Shown: in pieces, positions 36,169 to 43,947 of the stretch
How the letters are laid out: every line of letters starts with the position of its first letter
Position numbering within the stretch: the first letter of the stretch is position 1
NCBI RefSeq assembly: GCF_018614075.1
Contig: NZ_JAGGOZ010000053.1
Span: 1-64,000 of the forward strand
Direction: 5' to 3'
Length of the DNA: 64,000 nucleotides
From: Streptomyces sp. ISL-94
Lineage (GTDB): Bacteria > Actinomycetota > Actinomycetes > Streptomycetales > Streptomycetaceae
Notes under the pieces: model-generated
Told to the model about the DNA's origin: nothing
Seen by the model: only the letters and a program-made list of their open reading frames with translations
Database searches by the model: none
Program-made: the position numbers and the translations under genes

Positions 36169-37417
36169 GAGCCCGCTCGCCCAGTTCCTGCGGCTGGGGC
36201 CGAGGCCGGACCGAACCCGCCACGAGGGCTGGCAGCAGTGGCGCCTGACGCGCGACGCGTTCATCCCGGCGCCGCGGTTGTCGTTGCGCGAGTACGACGC
36301 GCTCAGCCCCCGGCGCAAGGGGCTGCACGACATGCACCGCACCGCGAGCCACGTCAACATGCGGCTCCAGGAGACGCCGATGAGCACGAAGGTCGCCGAC
36401 CTGATGCTCGGCCGGCTGCAGAACAACGCCGTCAGATTCGCGCCGGGCACCCTGGACGGCCTGATGCTCAACGGAGGTGGCTTCCAGGGGAAGACCGAGA
36501 CGGCCTGCCGCGCGGCTGCGGCCTTCGAGGACATGTGGCGGGAGGTCTATCGCCAACTTCTGCCGGGCAGCATGCCGGGGACCCGTGACCTGTTCGTTCC
36601 CGTCGCCTACTGCCGCCTACCGGTCCGGGCGACACCGAAAGCCTTGTGCAAGAACATCTTGGACGTCTACGGCAACCCGCACCCCGGCACGCTGGACGAC
36701 TTGGTACGCGCCGTCAGGGACTCGATCCGGGACCACAACACCACGGCGCTGCTGATCGACGATGTGACCCGGCTCCGACTTCACCGGCAGGACGACCAGG
36801 ACACTCTGGACCTGATCCGCGAATTGATGGACCTCAACGTCACCCTCGTGCTGATCGGCGTCGACATCCCGAAGTCCGGTCTCCTGCGCGGAGCCTATGT
36901 CGATGCCCGCACCAATCAGTACGTCCTGCCCGACATCCGACGCGGCAAGAGCCACAACGAGGCCGCGGACACGCAGACCGACCGCCGCTTCGACCTGGTC
37001 GACCTGGATCCCTTCGACTACACCACCCCGATCGGGATCGCCGCCTTCCTCGACCACCTGACAGGCATCGAGGACCAGCTCCGGCTCTTCCGTGCCACCG
37101 CGGGCATGCTCACCAGCGGCTCCATGCCGGAATACCTGTTCCGGCGCTCACGGGGAATCGTCGGCCTGCTGCGACGCCTGATCGAGGCCGGCTGCACCGG
37201 GGCCATCGCCAGCGGTGAGGAACGACTGTCCCTGGAACTGCTCAGAAGCACGCCGATCCGGCTCGGAAACCTCGATGACCTCGACGCGGAAACCGGCGAA
37301 GTCCCCGACATCCCCCAGGACGTCCCGCCACCGGCGACCCCAGCAAAGAAGTCCGCCCGCAGGTCCCGCAACACGGTCTTCGACGACCGCGGAGAACGGC
37401 CGGCCGCCGATGGCTGA
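36143..37417 (+). CDS. tnsC: TnsC-like AAA+ ATPase
   Basis: A 424-residue AAA+ regulator. Walker A GGGFQGKT is at residues 111-118 (Lys117) and Walker B ALLIDD ends at D206-D207; sensor-like residues follow in NVTLVLIGVD. The C-terminal 60 residues are Pro/Arg-rich. TnsC polymerises on target DNA with ATP, receives the TniQ signal and activates TnsAB. It starts inside the end of tnsB and its stop lies inside the start of tniQ (8-nt overlap), so all four genes are coupled. Confidence 0.88.
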   Translation: MADRPTQDESPLAQFLRLGPRPDRTRHEGWQQWRLTRDAFIPAPRLSLREYDALSPRRKGLHDMHRTASHVNMRLQETPMSTKVADLMLGRLQNNAVRFAPGTLDGLMLNGGGFQGKTETACRAAAAFEDMWREVYRQLLPGSMPGTRDLFVPVAYCRLPVRATPKALCKNILDVYGNPHPGTLDDLVRAVRDSIRDHNTTALLIDDVTRLRLHRQDDQDTLDLIRELMDLNVTLVLIGVDIPKSGLLRGAYVDARTNQYVLPDIRRGKSHNEAADTQTDRRFDLVDLDPFDYTTPIGIAAFLDHLTGIEDQLRLFRATAGMLTSGSMPEYLFRRSRGIVGLLRRLIEAGCTGAIASGEERLSLELLRSTPIRLGNLDDLDAETGEVPDIPQDVPPPATPAKKSARRSRNTVFDDRGERPAADG

Positions 37418-39208
37418 CACGGCGGATGAGCCCGCGCGGCCGTTGGGCATGAGCCTGGAACCGCTGGCAGGCGAGTCCCTGAACGGCTACCTCCTGCGGC
37501 TTGCCTACCGGCTCCACCTGGAGCCGAACCGGCTTACCCGACTGCTCGGATGCGGCAGCGGTCCGGAGGCCAAGGTCAGCCGACGGCTCCATCTGGATCT
37601 CCGCACGAACGCCTTCGCCCGCGCTACCCGCCTGACCGAGGCCGAGGGCGAGCAACTGACACTCCGGCCCTGGGCCGACCGCTACCCGCCCATCTCCCGA
37701 TCCCCGGCCGCGGTGAAGGTCTTCGACAGCTGGCTGTTCAACGACAGCCCCCGCTACTGCCCGCGATGCCTGGCCGGCGACGGCAGCACCGTCCAGCAGA
37801 AGTACGGCGGTCCCTGGAAGAAGATCTGGCAGCTACCCATTGCCTTCCTCTGCCCGGACCACCGGGCCTTCCTTCACCATGGCTGCCCGAGGAACCACAA
37901 GATCAGCCGAGTCACCCCCCTGTTCGCAGGCACCAAGCATGCGGCCTGCACCCCGCCGAATGCCGCTTGCCGGAACCCGGAATCAAGCACGCGCCGGGGT
38001 TCACCCACACGCCCTGCAAAGTTCGCCTCGACCGAATTTCCAGCTCCGGGCCTGAACCCAGCCCCGTAATCACCAAGATGCAGGCGCGTCTCCTGGACCT
38101 CTTGGACGTCAACACGACAGCCGAGGAGGCCACACAGCGATTCGCGGACCTGCGAGTCGTCACCGCTCTGCTCTGCGCGTCCTGGCCCATGGGACAGGAC
38201 CTGCTGACACCAGCTCTGGCCACCGCGGTGGCCCGCCATGTTCACGAAGCAAACCGCAGCGGCAGCCTCTACTCGTCCCCTCACAGCCCAGTGGCAACAG
38301 CGGGGCTCCTCCTCGCCGCTGAGGCCGTTCTGGGCACAGACGATCTCGAACTCACCCTCGCCGGCCACCATCGGGCCAGTTGGACCGGCCTGCCCAGCCT
38401 CGCCCCCTGGAGTCACATCCTCAACCGGCACAGGAGTTTGTGCTCGGAGAGGCTACTGCTCGCCGCCGAACCGTCCATTCGGGCCTTCCGCCGCAACGGA
38501 GGCGCCTCCGGCCTGCGAGCGCCGACCCGCACGGCTGGCTACCAGCCGGAACACATCGCCGCCGCACTGGAGCATGACCAATTCGAACGCCACCTCGCCG
38601 TCTTCGGCTGGGGCACCCATACCCGAGCCGCACGCCGACTGGCTGCCGTCAAACTCGTCCAGTGGAGGATCGGTGGCGCCCAGGCCGAGGCGGCCTCCTA
38701 CCTGGGAATCACCCAGGCGGGCAATTTCACGATCAGTCGGGCGCTCAACCGACAACTCGCCAGCCACCCTCCCGACCGGTTCACAACCGCTCTTCGGGCT
38801 CTTGCACGAGAACTTGACGATGCCCCGAGCCCCGTCGACTACCGGCGACGCCGCATCGCACTGAACAACTGGAGCTTGGAGCCTGGCGAATGGCAGAAGA
38901 TCCTTCGTGCGCTACCTCGACCTCGTTTCGAGCGAAATCCTCGCCTGGACGACTACGCCCGCCAGGGAGCCTCAGCTTTCGTCTGGGCTCACATCACTCA
39001 AGGAGAGCCCAGATTTGCTCCCCGTCCCATCGTGCTCTCGCACGGTCAAACGGAGTCCGATCGTCATCCATGGCCCACGAAATGCAACAACATGTGGTTC
39101 CACATTGGTGCCGCGAGCACCTCGCACTACGCGGCGCTACGGACGCTCCTCATCGAGGTCGGCGACGACCTGGCGCGCAAGATCGACGCCTCGCGATCGA
39201 CACGGTAG
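37410..39208 (+). pseudogene. tniQ: TniQ-family target-selection protein, frameshifted
   Basis: The N-terminal 180 residues are a TniQ domain: LGMSLEPLAGESLNGYLLRL, then zinc-ligand motifs YCPRCLAGDG and FLCPDHRAFLHHGCP. Around 37935-37970 the reading frame must change by -1 (or +2) to continue with LHPAECRLPEPGIKHAPGF, TPCKVRLDRI and about 400 further residues ending at 39208, 18 nt inside the element's right terminal repeat. The total would be about 600 residues. As written the protein ends at 219 residues (stop at 38069). A real mutation, sequencing error or programmed frameshift are all possible; I see no slippery heptamer. Confidence 0.8.
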
Positions 39209-39226
39209 TGCCAACAATCTTGGCCA

Positions 39227-39252
39227 GGTTCCAACTACCGCGTCACGGCTCA
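39227..39252 (-). repeat. right terminal inverted repeat
   Basis: Inverted copy of the left end: GGTTCCAACTACCGCGTC followed by ACGGCTCA. A second GTTGG-type site lies at 39209-39216 just inside it. Confidence 0.92.
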
Positions 39253-39257
39253 TTCGC
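39253..39257. repeat. target-site duplication, right copy
   Basis: TTCGC immediately follows the right terminal repeat, matching 32837-32841. Confidence 0.9.
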
Positions 39258-39338
39258 CCCATTGAAGCGAACGCAGCCAAGGGCGAGCCGGACCACCAGC
39301 ACTTCAACGTCAGGTTCCTGTTCCGCATCACCGCCTGA
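39253..39338 (+). pseudogene. NUDIX hydrolase fragment, part after the transposon
   Basis: The frame reads PIEANAAKGEPDHQHFNVRF then LFRITA and stops at 39338. It joins in frame to the piece ending at 32841 once the element and one TTCGC copy are removed. The family hydrolyses nucleoside diphosphates linked to another moiety; this gene is non-functional. Confidence 0.75.
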
Positions 39339-39428
39339 GTCGGCCGGCTGCAAACGTGCTGGTTGCTCACCTCCTTGGCGGCATCCGGCTGCGACGGACG
39401 GAGACAGTTGACGGTTAGGAACCACCCG

Positions 39429-39569
39429 TCAGTCGGGAGGCTCCGACACCGGCTCCTCCGGATTGCCATCAGAGGTCTCGCCCGGAGGCGGCTCGGGTTG
39501 CGGATCGCGCGGGACCGGTTCGGGCTCCGCGTGAGGATCCTTGGGCTGCGGTTCGGCAGGCTCGGTCAT
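39429..39569 (-). CDS. small Pro/Glu-rich hypothetical protein
   Basis: A 46-codon frame starting MTEPAEPQPKDPHAEPEPVP with a repetitive Pro-Glu-Asp composition and no hydrophobic core. Similar short acidic Pro-rich proteins are common in Streptomyces and have no known function. No strong ribosome site is visible, so expression is uncertain. Confidence 0.45.
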   Translation of the reverse strand: MTEPAEPQPKDPHAEPEPVPRDPQPEPPPGETSDGNPEEPVSEPPD

Positions 39570-39833
39570 GGTGTGCTCATCTCGTATCGCACGGACGGCC
39601 GGAACGGAGGCGGCCGACGGCCGATGCACCCCGTTCGGGCTGGGGTGCAGCCGATGCCGGTCCCCACCACGGTGATGCGCCTGCCCAGCAGGATGACCCG
39701 GCATGCCCGTCCACGGCTTCCTGATCGCGTTCCTGATCACGAAGCCGGTCCACAAGTGGATGATCGGGCGCGGCAAGGGCCACGCCGTCGTGCACGCCTC
39801 CCACTGCAGAGCGGCTCCGCGGCCTTGGTGCCC

Positions 39834-39863
39834 AAGCAGGAACAGGGCGCCCTGTTCCTGCTT
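39834..39863. repeat. 30-bp perfect palindrome
   Basis: Two 15-bp arms abut with no spacer (left arm AAGCAGGAACAGGGC). It sits about 98 nt upstream of the copper-storage-type gene. A palindrome with no loop is better suited to an operator or cruciform than to an RNA hairpin. Confidence 0.85.
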
Positions 39864-39960
39864 GCGGTCGGCTCAGCACGGTCACACGCTGAAAGTCCGG
39901 GGTCAGTCAGGCGTGGCCGGCCCGGTTCGCCGGCCCCGGCAGAACTGGAGGCGAAGAGTG

Positions 39961-40368
39961 ATGGCCACCGTCAAGGACATGCTCGCCACCTACCCGGCCG
40001 ACCTGGGCGACGTCGATCGTGACAAGCTCACCCGCTGCATCGAGGAATGCATCGCCTGTGCCCAGGCATGTACGGCGTGCGCGGACGCCTGCCTGTCGGA
40101 GGGGATGGTCGGCGACCTGACCAAGTGCATCCGCACCGACATGGACTGCGCCGACATCTGCACCGCCACCGCGGCGGTCCTCTCCCGCCACACCGGCTAC
40201 GACGCCAACATCACCCGCGCCATCGTCCAGGCCTGCGCGACGGCCTGCAAGGCATGTGCCGACGAATGCGACTCCCACGCCGACATGCACGAGCACTGCC
40301 GGATGTGCGCCGAAGCCTGCCGCTCCTGCGAGCAGGCCTGCAATGAACTCCTCGCCACCCTGGGCTGA
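39961..40368 (+). CDS. four-helix-bundle Cys-rich copper-storage-type protein (DUF326)
   Basis: A 135-residue helical protein with about eighteen Cys arranged mainly as CxxxC/CxxC along four helices: CIEECIACAQACTACADACL, then CADICTATAAVLSRHTGYD, CATACKACADECDSHADM and CRMCAEACRSCEQAC. This matches Csp-type copper-storage and DUF326 proteins, which line a bundle with thiolates that bind many Cu(I) ions. No signal peptide, so probably cytosolic (Csp3-like). ATG 39961 with GGAGG upstream. Confidence 0.87.
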   Translation: MATVKDMLATYPADLGDVDRDKLTRCIEECIACAQACTACADACLSEGMVGDLTKCIRTDMDCADICTATAAVLSRHTGYDANITRAIVQACATACKACADECDSHADMHEHCRMCAEACRSCEQACNELLATLG

Positions 40369-40404
40369 ACCACGGCTCCTGCCGCTGCCTCAGTCCGCCT
40401 CCAC

Positions 40405-40610
40405 ACCTGCGGCGCGAGCTGCGCGCCGGCGGCGGCGCTGGTCGTCCCTGGCCGCCCGTTACCTCGGCTACGTCGGCTACTTCGTCGGCGCGGGCCTGAT
40501 CAGCGGCGCCGTCGTCCACCACCCCCTCGACCCCGCCCATTACACCCGCATCGCCCTCTACGTCAACGAGTTCATCCTCACCCGCGAACGACCCGCCCGG
40601 CCCCGCGCGC
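40405..40610 (+). pseudogene. membrane protein fragment
   Basis: The frame LAARYLGYVGYFVGAGLISG, AVVHHPLDPAHYTRIALYVN and EFILTRERPARPRAL looks like two pieces of a small Streptomyces membrane protein joined by a deletion. Start and end are missing. I do not recognise the family. Confidence 0.45.
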
Positions 40611-40624
40611 TCACGGTCATCGGG

Positions 40625-40952
40625 ACGACAAGCTCAACTACCACGGCCTGTCGTACGGGTCCCTGCTGGGCCAGTTCTACGCCCTGAGAGCGGGGGCAGC
40701 GGGAAGAGCAGCGGTGGGGACACGTTGGCGGGCGGTACGGCGGTGCGCTGCCTGCACCTGCGGCCTGAGCAGCGGACCCGCCGGTCCGTGGACGAGATCA
40801 CCGCCGAGGTCGACAAGGCCGCACCCGTCTTCGGCGCACAGTTGCTGCTCGCCCGTTACCTGTGCACCGACTGGCCCGCCACACCGACCCCTCTCGCGGG
40901 ACGGGTCCTCACCGCGAAAGGCACACCTGAAATCCTGCGGGCGCTCGCGTGA
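40625..40952 (+). pseudogene. tripeptidyl-aminopeptidase-like hydrolase, two fragments
   Basis: DDKLNYHGLSYGSLLGQFYA contains the nucleophile elbow (GLSYGS) of TAP-family alpha/beta hydrolases. A later piece in another frame, AVRCLHLRPEQRTRRSVDEI, TAEVDKAAPVFGAQLL and ARYLCTDWP, comes from the lid and C-terminal part of the same family. Most of the enzyme, including the catalytic Asp and His region, is missing. Confidence 0.65.
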
Positions 40953-40967
40953 GCGCTCGCACAGGTG

Positions 40968-41399
40968 TCACAGCAGCTCGATGTCCTCGAAGTCGAAGCC
41001 TGGAGCCACGACGCACGACACCAAGACCGGCTCGTCGCCGGCCGGTTCCGCGGTCTGCCATACGCCGGCCGGCACGAGGAGCTGCGGCTGCTGCCCGTAC
41101 TCGACATGGGGTCCCACCGCCGCGACGGTCCCCTCGTCGGGGGCGGCCCCGCTGCCGCCGAGCCGCAGAGAAAGTGGTCCGCCTCTGTGCCACAGCCACA
41201 GTTCGTCCGAACGCACCCGGTGCCAGTGGGAGACCTCACCGGGGTGAAGGAGGAAGTAGATGCCGGTCGCGAAGGGGCGTGGCCCCCCGTACCCGTCGGG
41301 AACCGCAACAGTCCCGGTTCGCCAAGTCTTACGGAACCACCCGCCCTCGGCATGCGGCTCCAGTCCAAGGCGTCTCACCAGTTCGGAAATATCACTCAT
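40968..41399 (-). CDS. DUF985 cupin protein
   Basis: A 143-residue single cupin of the cupin_5/DUF985 family: LGLEPHAEGGWFRKTWRT, ATGIYFLLHPGEVSHWHRVR with metal-ligand His, DELWLWHRGGPLSLRL, and a closing CVVAPGFDFEDIELL. Members are probably small-molecule isomerases or binding proteins; the substrate is not established. It starts at ATG 41399 and converges on a hydrolase pseudogene. Confidence 0.87.
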   Translation of the reverse strand: MSDISELVRRLGLEPHAEGGWFRKTWRTGTVAVPDGYGGPRPFATGIYFLLHPGEVSHWHRVRSDELWLWHRGGPLSLRLGGSGAAPDEGTVAAVGPHVEYGQQPQLLVPAGVWQTAEPAGDEPVLVSCVVAPGFDFEDIELL

Positions 41400-41719
41400 G
41401 CCCGCACATTCTGTTGTATACGGGATCTTTGGGCCGGCTTGACGGCGCGGAGGACGTGCCGCGGGCACCTGTAAGTCCCGCACACGCCCCCCGACCGGTC
41501 ACCCCTCCCCCCTACCACTCAAAACGACTCAAGTGATCGCCACGGTATGACCACCCAAGCCGCTGAGTGGCCCGTGGGCTCGCTGCGCCGTCCGTTGGGG
41601 AGGTGGTGTGCCGGTTTACCGCTGAGTGGACGCGACCAAGCTCCGTTGGGCCTGGCGGTGGATGTGGCGGAGCGGGACCGGTTGCTTGACAGCGAAGCTT
41701 GGGCTGTGGCCTGGGGTGG
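41400..41719. other. intergenic, nothing recognised
   Basis: About 320 bases between two minus-strand genes, with only short frames. It should carry the promoter of the DUF985 gene. Confidence 0.5.
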
Positions 41720-42262
41720 TCATGGAAGGACGGGGCTGACGTAGTTGAGCGGGTGCGTGGCCGCTTCCTGCCTTTGGACCGGCCCCCACATCCAACGCAG
41801 CTCCTTGGCTTTGGTGTTGCCAGGCGGCGTGACGGACGCGACCCCGGGGTCGATGATGTTGTCGTCGCTCCTCCCGGAGAGGAACGTCATGGTGAACCGC
41901 GCGGTGGCTCCCGCGTTGAGCGTGACGGTCTTCGGCTTCTCCGACTCCTGTTCGAAGAACGTCTCGGTTTCCACGCCCTGGGTTTCCGTGCCCATCTTCA
42001 GGGTCACCTTCGGGTAGCCCTGCAGGGTGCAGGCGCTGGAGCCGGTGTTCTTCATCGCCACGAAGGCGTTCACCTGCTCTTCGGTGTTCCTGCCGCCGGG
42101 CTTCGCCGTCCCGCCGGACGTCCAGTCGAGACTCAGGTCCGCGGTACGGCAAGGAGCCGGCTGTACGGCCGAGGGTTGAGTGGCGGCCAAGGCCGGGGCT
42201 GCGGTGACTGTGAGGATGCCGGCGCAGACAAGGGCCGCCGAGCGTACGTGGGTGTGCACCAT
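41720..42262 (-). CDS. secreted DUF4232 protein
   Basis: A 180-residue exported protein. Signal peptide at residues 1-28 (MVHTHVRSAALVCAGILTVT, AAPALAA). The mature part is a DUF4232 domain: CRTADLSLDWTSGG...AFVAMKNTGSSACTLQGYPK with two Cys likely to form a disulfide, ending near LRWMWGPVQRQE. The function of the family is unknown; many are lipoproteins or secreted proteins. ATG 42262 with AGGAGG upstream; the frame is open further upstream without support. Confidence 0.87.
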   Translation of the reverse strand: MVHTHVRSAALVCAGILTVTAAPALAATQPSAVQPAPCRTADLSLDWTSGGTAKPGGRNTEEQVNAFVAMKNTGSSACTLQGYPKVTLKMGTETQGVETETFFEQESEKPKTVTLNAGATARFTMTFLSGRSDDNIIDPGVASVTPPGNTKAKELRWMWGPVQRQEAATHPLNYVSPVLP

Positions 42263-42553
42263 GTTCGGCCTCCTGGGATAGGTGAACTTCTCTCGGTGTG
42301 GCTGGATGCCGGGACAGCGGCAGCGGCCTGTGCCGTCGCCCTGCGAGGTCCCTGGGACCAACGCCCGTCCGTAGCAGGTCCGGCCCCTCGTTTCGAGTAA
42401 AGACCTTCCAGCCGCGACGGAGGGAGCGGGAGTAGGCCGGATGGGTGAACTCGACCCCTGACGGCGTCCATCCGGAGGTGGGAGACCGGCAAATCAGCAC
42501 CGCCCGTTTTCCGCAGGTCACCCCCTGCGGGCAAGCCGGTCACGCGTGCCGAC

Positions 42554-42588
42554 AGCTCTTTCCCACGCAGTAGCCGTGGGAAAGAGCT
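42554..42588. repeat. 14-bp perfect hairpin
   Basis: AGCTCTTTCCCACG and its exact complement are separated by 7 nt. It lies at the edge of an ISL3 remnant and may be part of that element's end or an unrelated terminator. Confidence 0.8.
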
Positions 42589-42680
42589 TCGCCACTGGAC
42601 TGGAGAAGGACCGCGACGCCGCCGTCCAGGGCCTCACCAGTCACTGGAACGCCGACCCTGTCGAAGGCCGCGTCAACCCG
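42575..42680 (+). pseudogene. ISL3-family transposase C-terminal scrap
   Basis: SFATGLEKDRDAAVQGLTSH followed by WNADPVEGRVN matches the end of ISL3 DDE transposases (typically FA.GL..D..AV..GLTL..S.G.VEG.VNR) around the catalytic Glu. Nothing else of the element is present. Confidence 0.7.
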
Positions 42681-42748
42681 CGCCAAACTCCCGCTCCTCC
42701 GCAAAACGAGCGCGAAGTGGCTCGGCGCTTGAGAAGGCGGCTGCAGGA

Positions 42749-43114
42749 CTACGTGGTCGACTGGCCCGCTCGGCCGGCTTCCGTTTGCAGCTTGCGGGCT
42801 CGCTCGGCCGGGTCGTAGTTCGGCCCGACGCCCTCAATCAGCAGCAAGTCGCCCTCGACGTGATCGGTACGCAAACGCAGGATGGCCCGGTAGGCCGGAG
42901 AGTCGTACCAGGCACGGGCTTCGGCCAGGCTGGGGAACTCAATCAGCACCATGCTGCCAGGCCACGTACCCTCTACGACTTCGGCCGGCGGACCGTGGAT
43001 GACGAAGCGGCCTGCGAAGGGGTCGAGGGTTGCCTGGATGCACTCCAGGTACTCGATGACGTCGGGGTGATTCCGGCGGCTGCGGAGATGAGCGAAGCCG
43101 TAAGCGGGCACCAC
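42749..43114 (-). CDS. DUF1330 (dimeric alpha-beta barrel) protein
   Basis: A 121-residue ferredoxin-like fold protein: YGFAHLRSRRNHPDVIEYLE, PFAGRFVIHGPPAEVVEGTW, MVLIEFPSLAEARAWYDSPA and YRAILRLRTDHVEGDLLLIE, all hallmarks of DUF1330. Members are small dimeric proteins of unknown function. GTG start at 43114. Confidence 0.87.
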   Translation of the reverse strand: MVPAYGFAHLRSRRNHPDVIEYLECIQATLDPFAGRFVIHGPPAEVVEGTWPGSMVLIEFPSLAEARAWYDSPAYRAILRLRTDHVEGDLLLIEGVGPNYDPAERARKLQTEAGRAGQSTT

Positions 43115-43947
43115 GGGGCTCCTTCGTTCCGGGGGTGAGTGATGACCGCGAACGTAGCCGAGGGAGGTTGGGCGGTGCGATTACCCCGGAGGTAATTGCC
43201 GCCACATCAAGGACACCCCCCAAGGCCGCCGCCCGCCCCACCGTTCCGCCTCTCCCAAAATGTGTGCCAGAAGCTCCTTCTCGCCTACGAAGCCAGCCTG
43301 AGGGCGGGGCGGCCCCGGTTGCGCACCCGAGCGCGCGGACAGAGAAATGCAGATGCCGGCTCCCGGGCTGCGCAGGCAGGATCTCGGCATGTCGACCGAC
43401 GTGAGTGGAATGATCGAGTGCCGGCCGGGGGCGCGGCTGTGAGTCCCTGCCCGGTATCACAGAGGCGCTGGGGAAGATGGACGGATGGCTCCTGTGCGCC
43501 GGTGCGCACTGGCTCGTCAGCCGGCACGAAGGCGTGAGCACCGTCGGCAAGGTCGGCGCCGATCCGTCCCGGGTGCTCGCCGACCGCGCCACGTGGAACG
43601 ACCCGGCTCCGGACGGGCCCGGCACGTGCTGCTCGCCGCTGCCCGCCGGTGCCCTGGCCATCGGCAGCCACAGGACCTCTTCGGGCGGATGAGCATCAGA
43701 CTGCCCGGCCTCCACCCGCTGTCGGGAGGGCCCAGAACCCGGGCAACCGGGCCCCTGAGGTCGTAGGTCGTAGCGGACCTTCCCGGCCGGTGCCCCGGGG
43801 CATGGCCGGGGGCCACGTGCCGGGGCCGCCGTGCCGCCCGCGACGAGCACCGTGACGAAGAATGGCCATCCCGCTCTTCACAGGGCCTCACCGTAGGACG
43901 CGTCGCGGGGTCGGCACGTGCTCGCCCAGGCCCTGGACAGGGGTGCC
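43115..43947. other. gene-poor stretch before glpD
   Basis: No recognisable intact gene. A plus frame at 43477-43692 (MDGWLLCAGAHWLVSRHEGV, STVGKVGADPSRVLADRATW) has coding-like composition and may be a fragment, but I cannot assign it. Confidence 0.45.

Larger units (their letters stand above)
32842..39252 (+). mobile_element. 6.4-kb Tn7-like transposon (TnsA-TnsB-TnsC-TniQ)
   Basis: The element is bounded by 26-bp terminal inverted repeats with two mismatches (starting TG, ending CA) and flanked by a 5-bp direct duplication TTCGC. It encodes four overlapping genes in the order tnsA, tnsB, tnsC, tniQ, filling almost the whole interval. No TnsD/TnsE, Cas, toxin-antitoxin or resistance cargo is present. 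GTTGGAA-type repeats inside the left end are probable TnsB sites. It inserted into a NUDIX reading frame, which is restored on removing the element plus one TTCGC. In this element class TnsA and TnsB together excise the DNA, TnsC regulates, and TniQ helps select targets. The frameshifted tniQ may make this copy defective. Confidence 0.92.

Noticed and set aside
32842..39252. CRISPR-associated transposon
   Set aside because: No cas genes or repeat arrays in or near the element; TnsABC-TniQ alone is not sufficient for that call.
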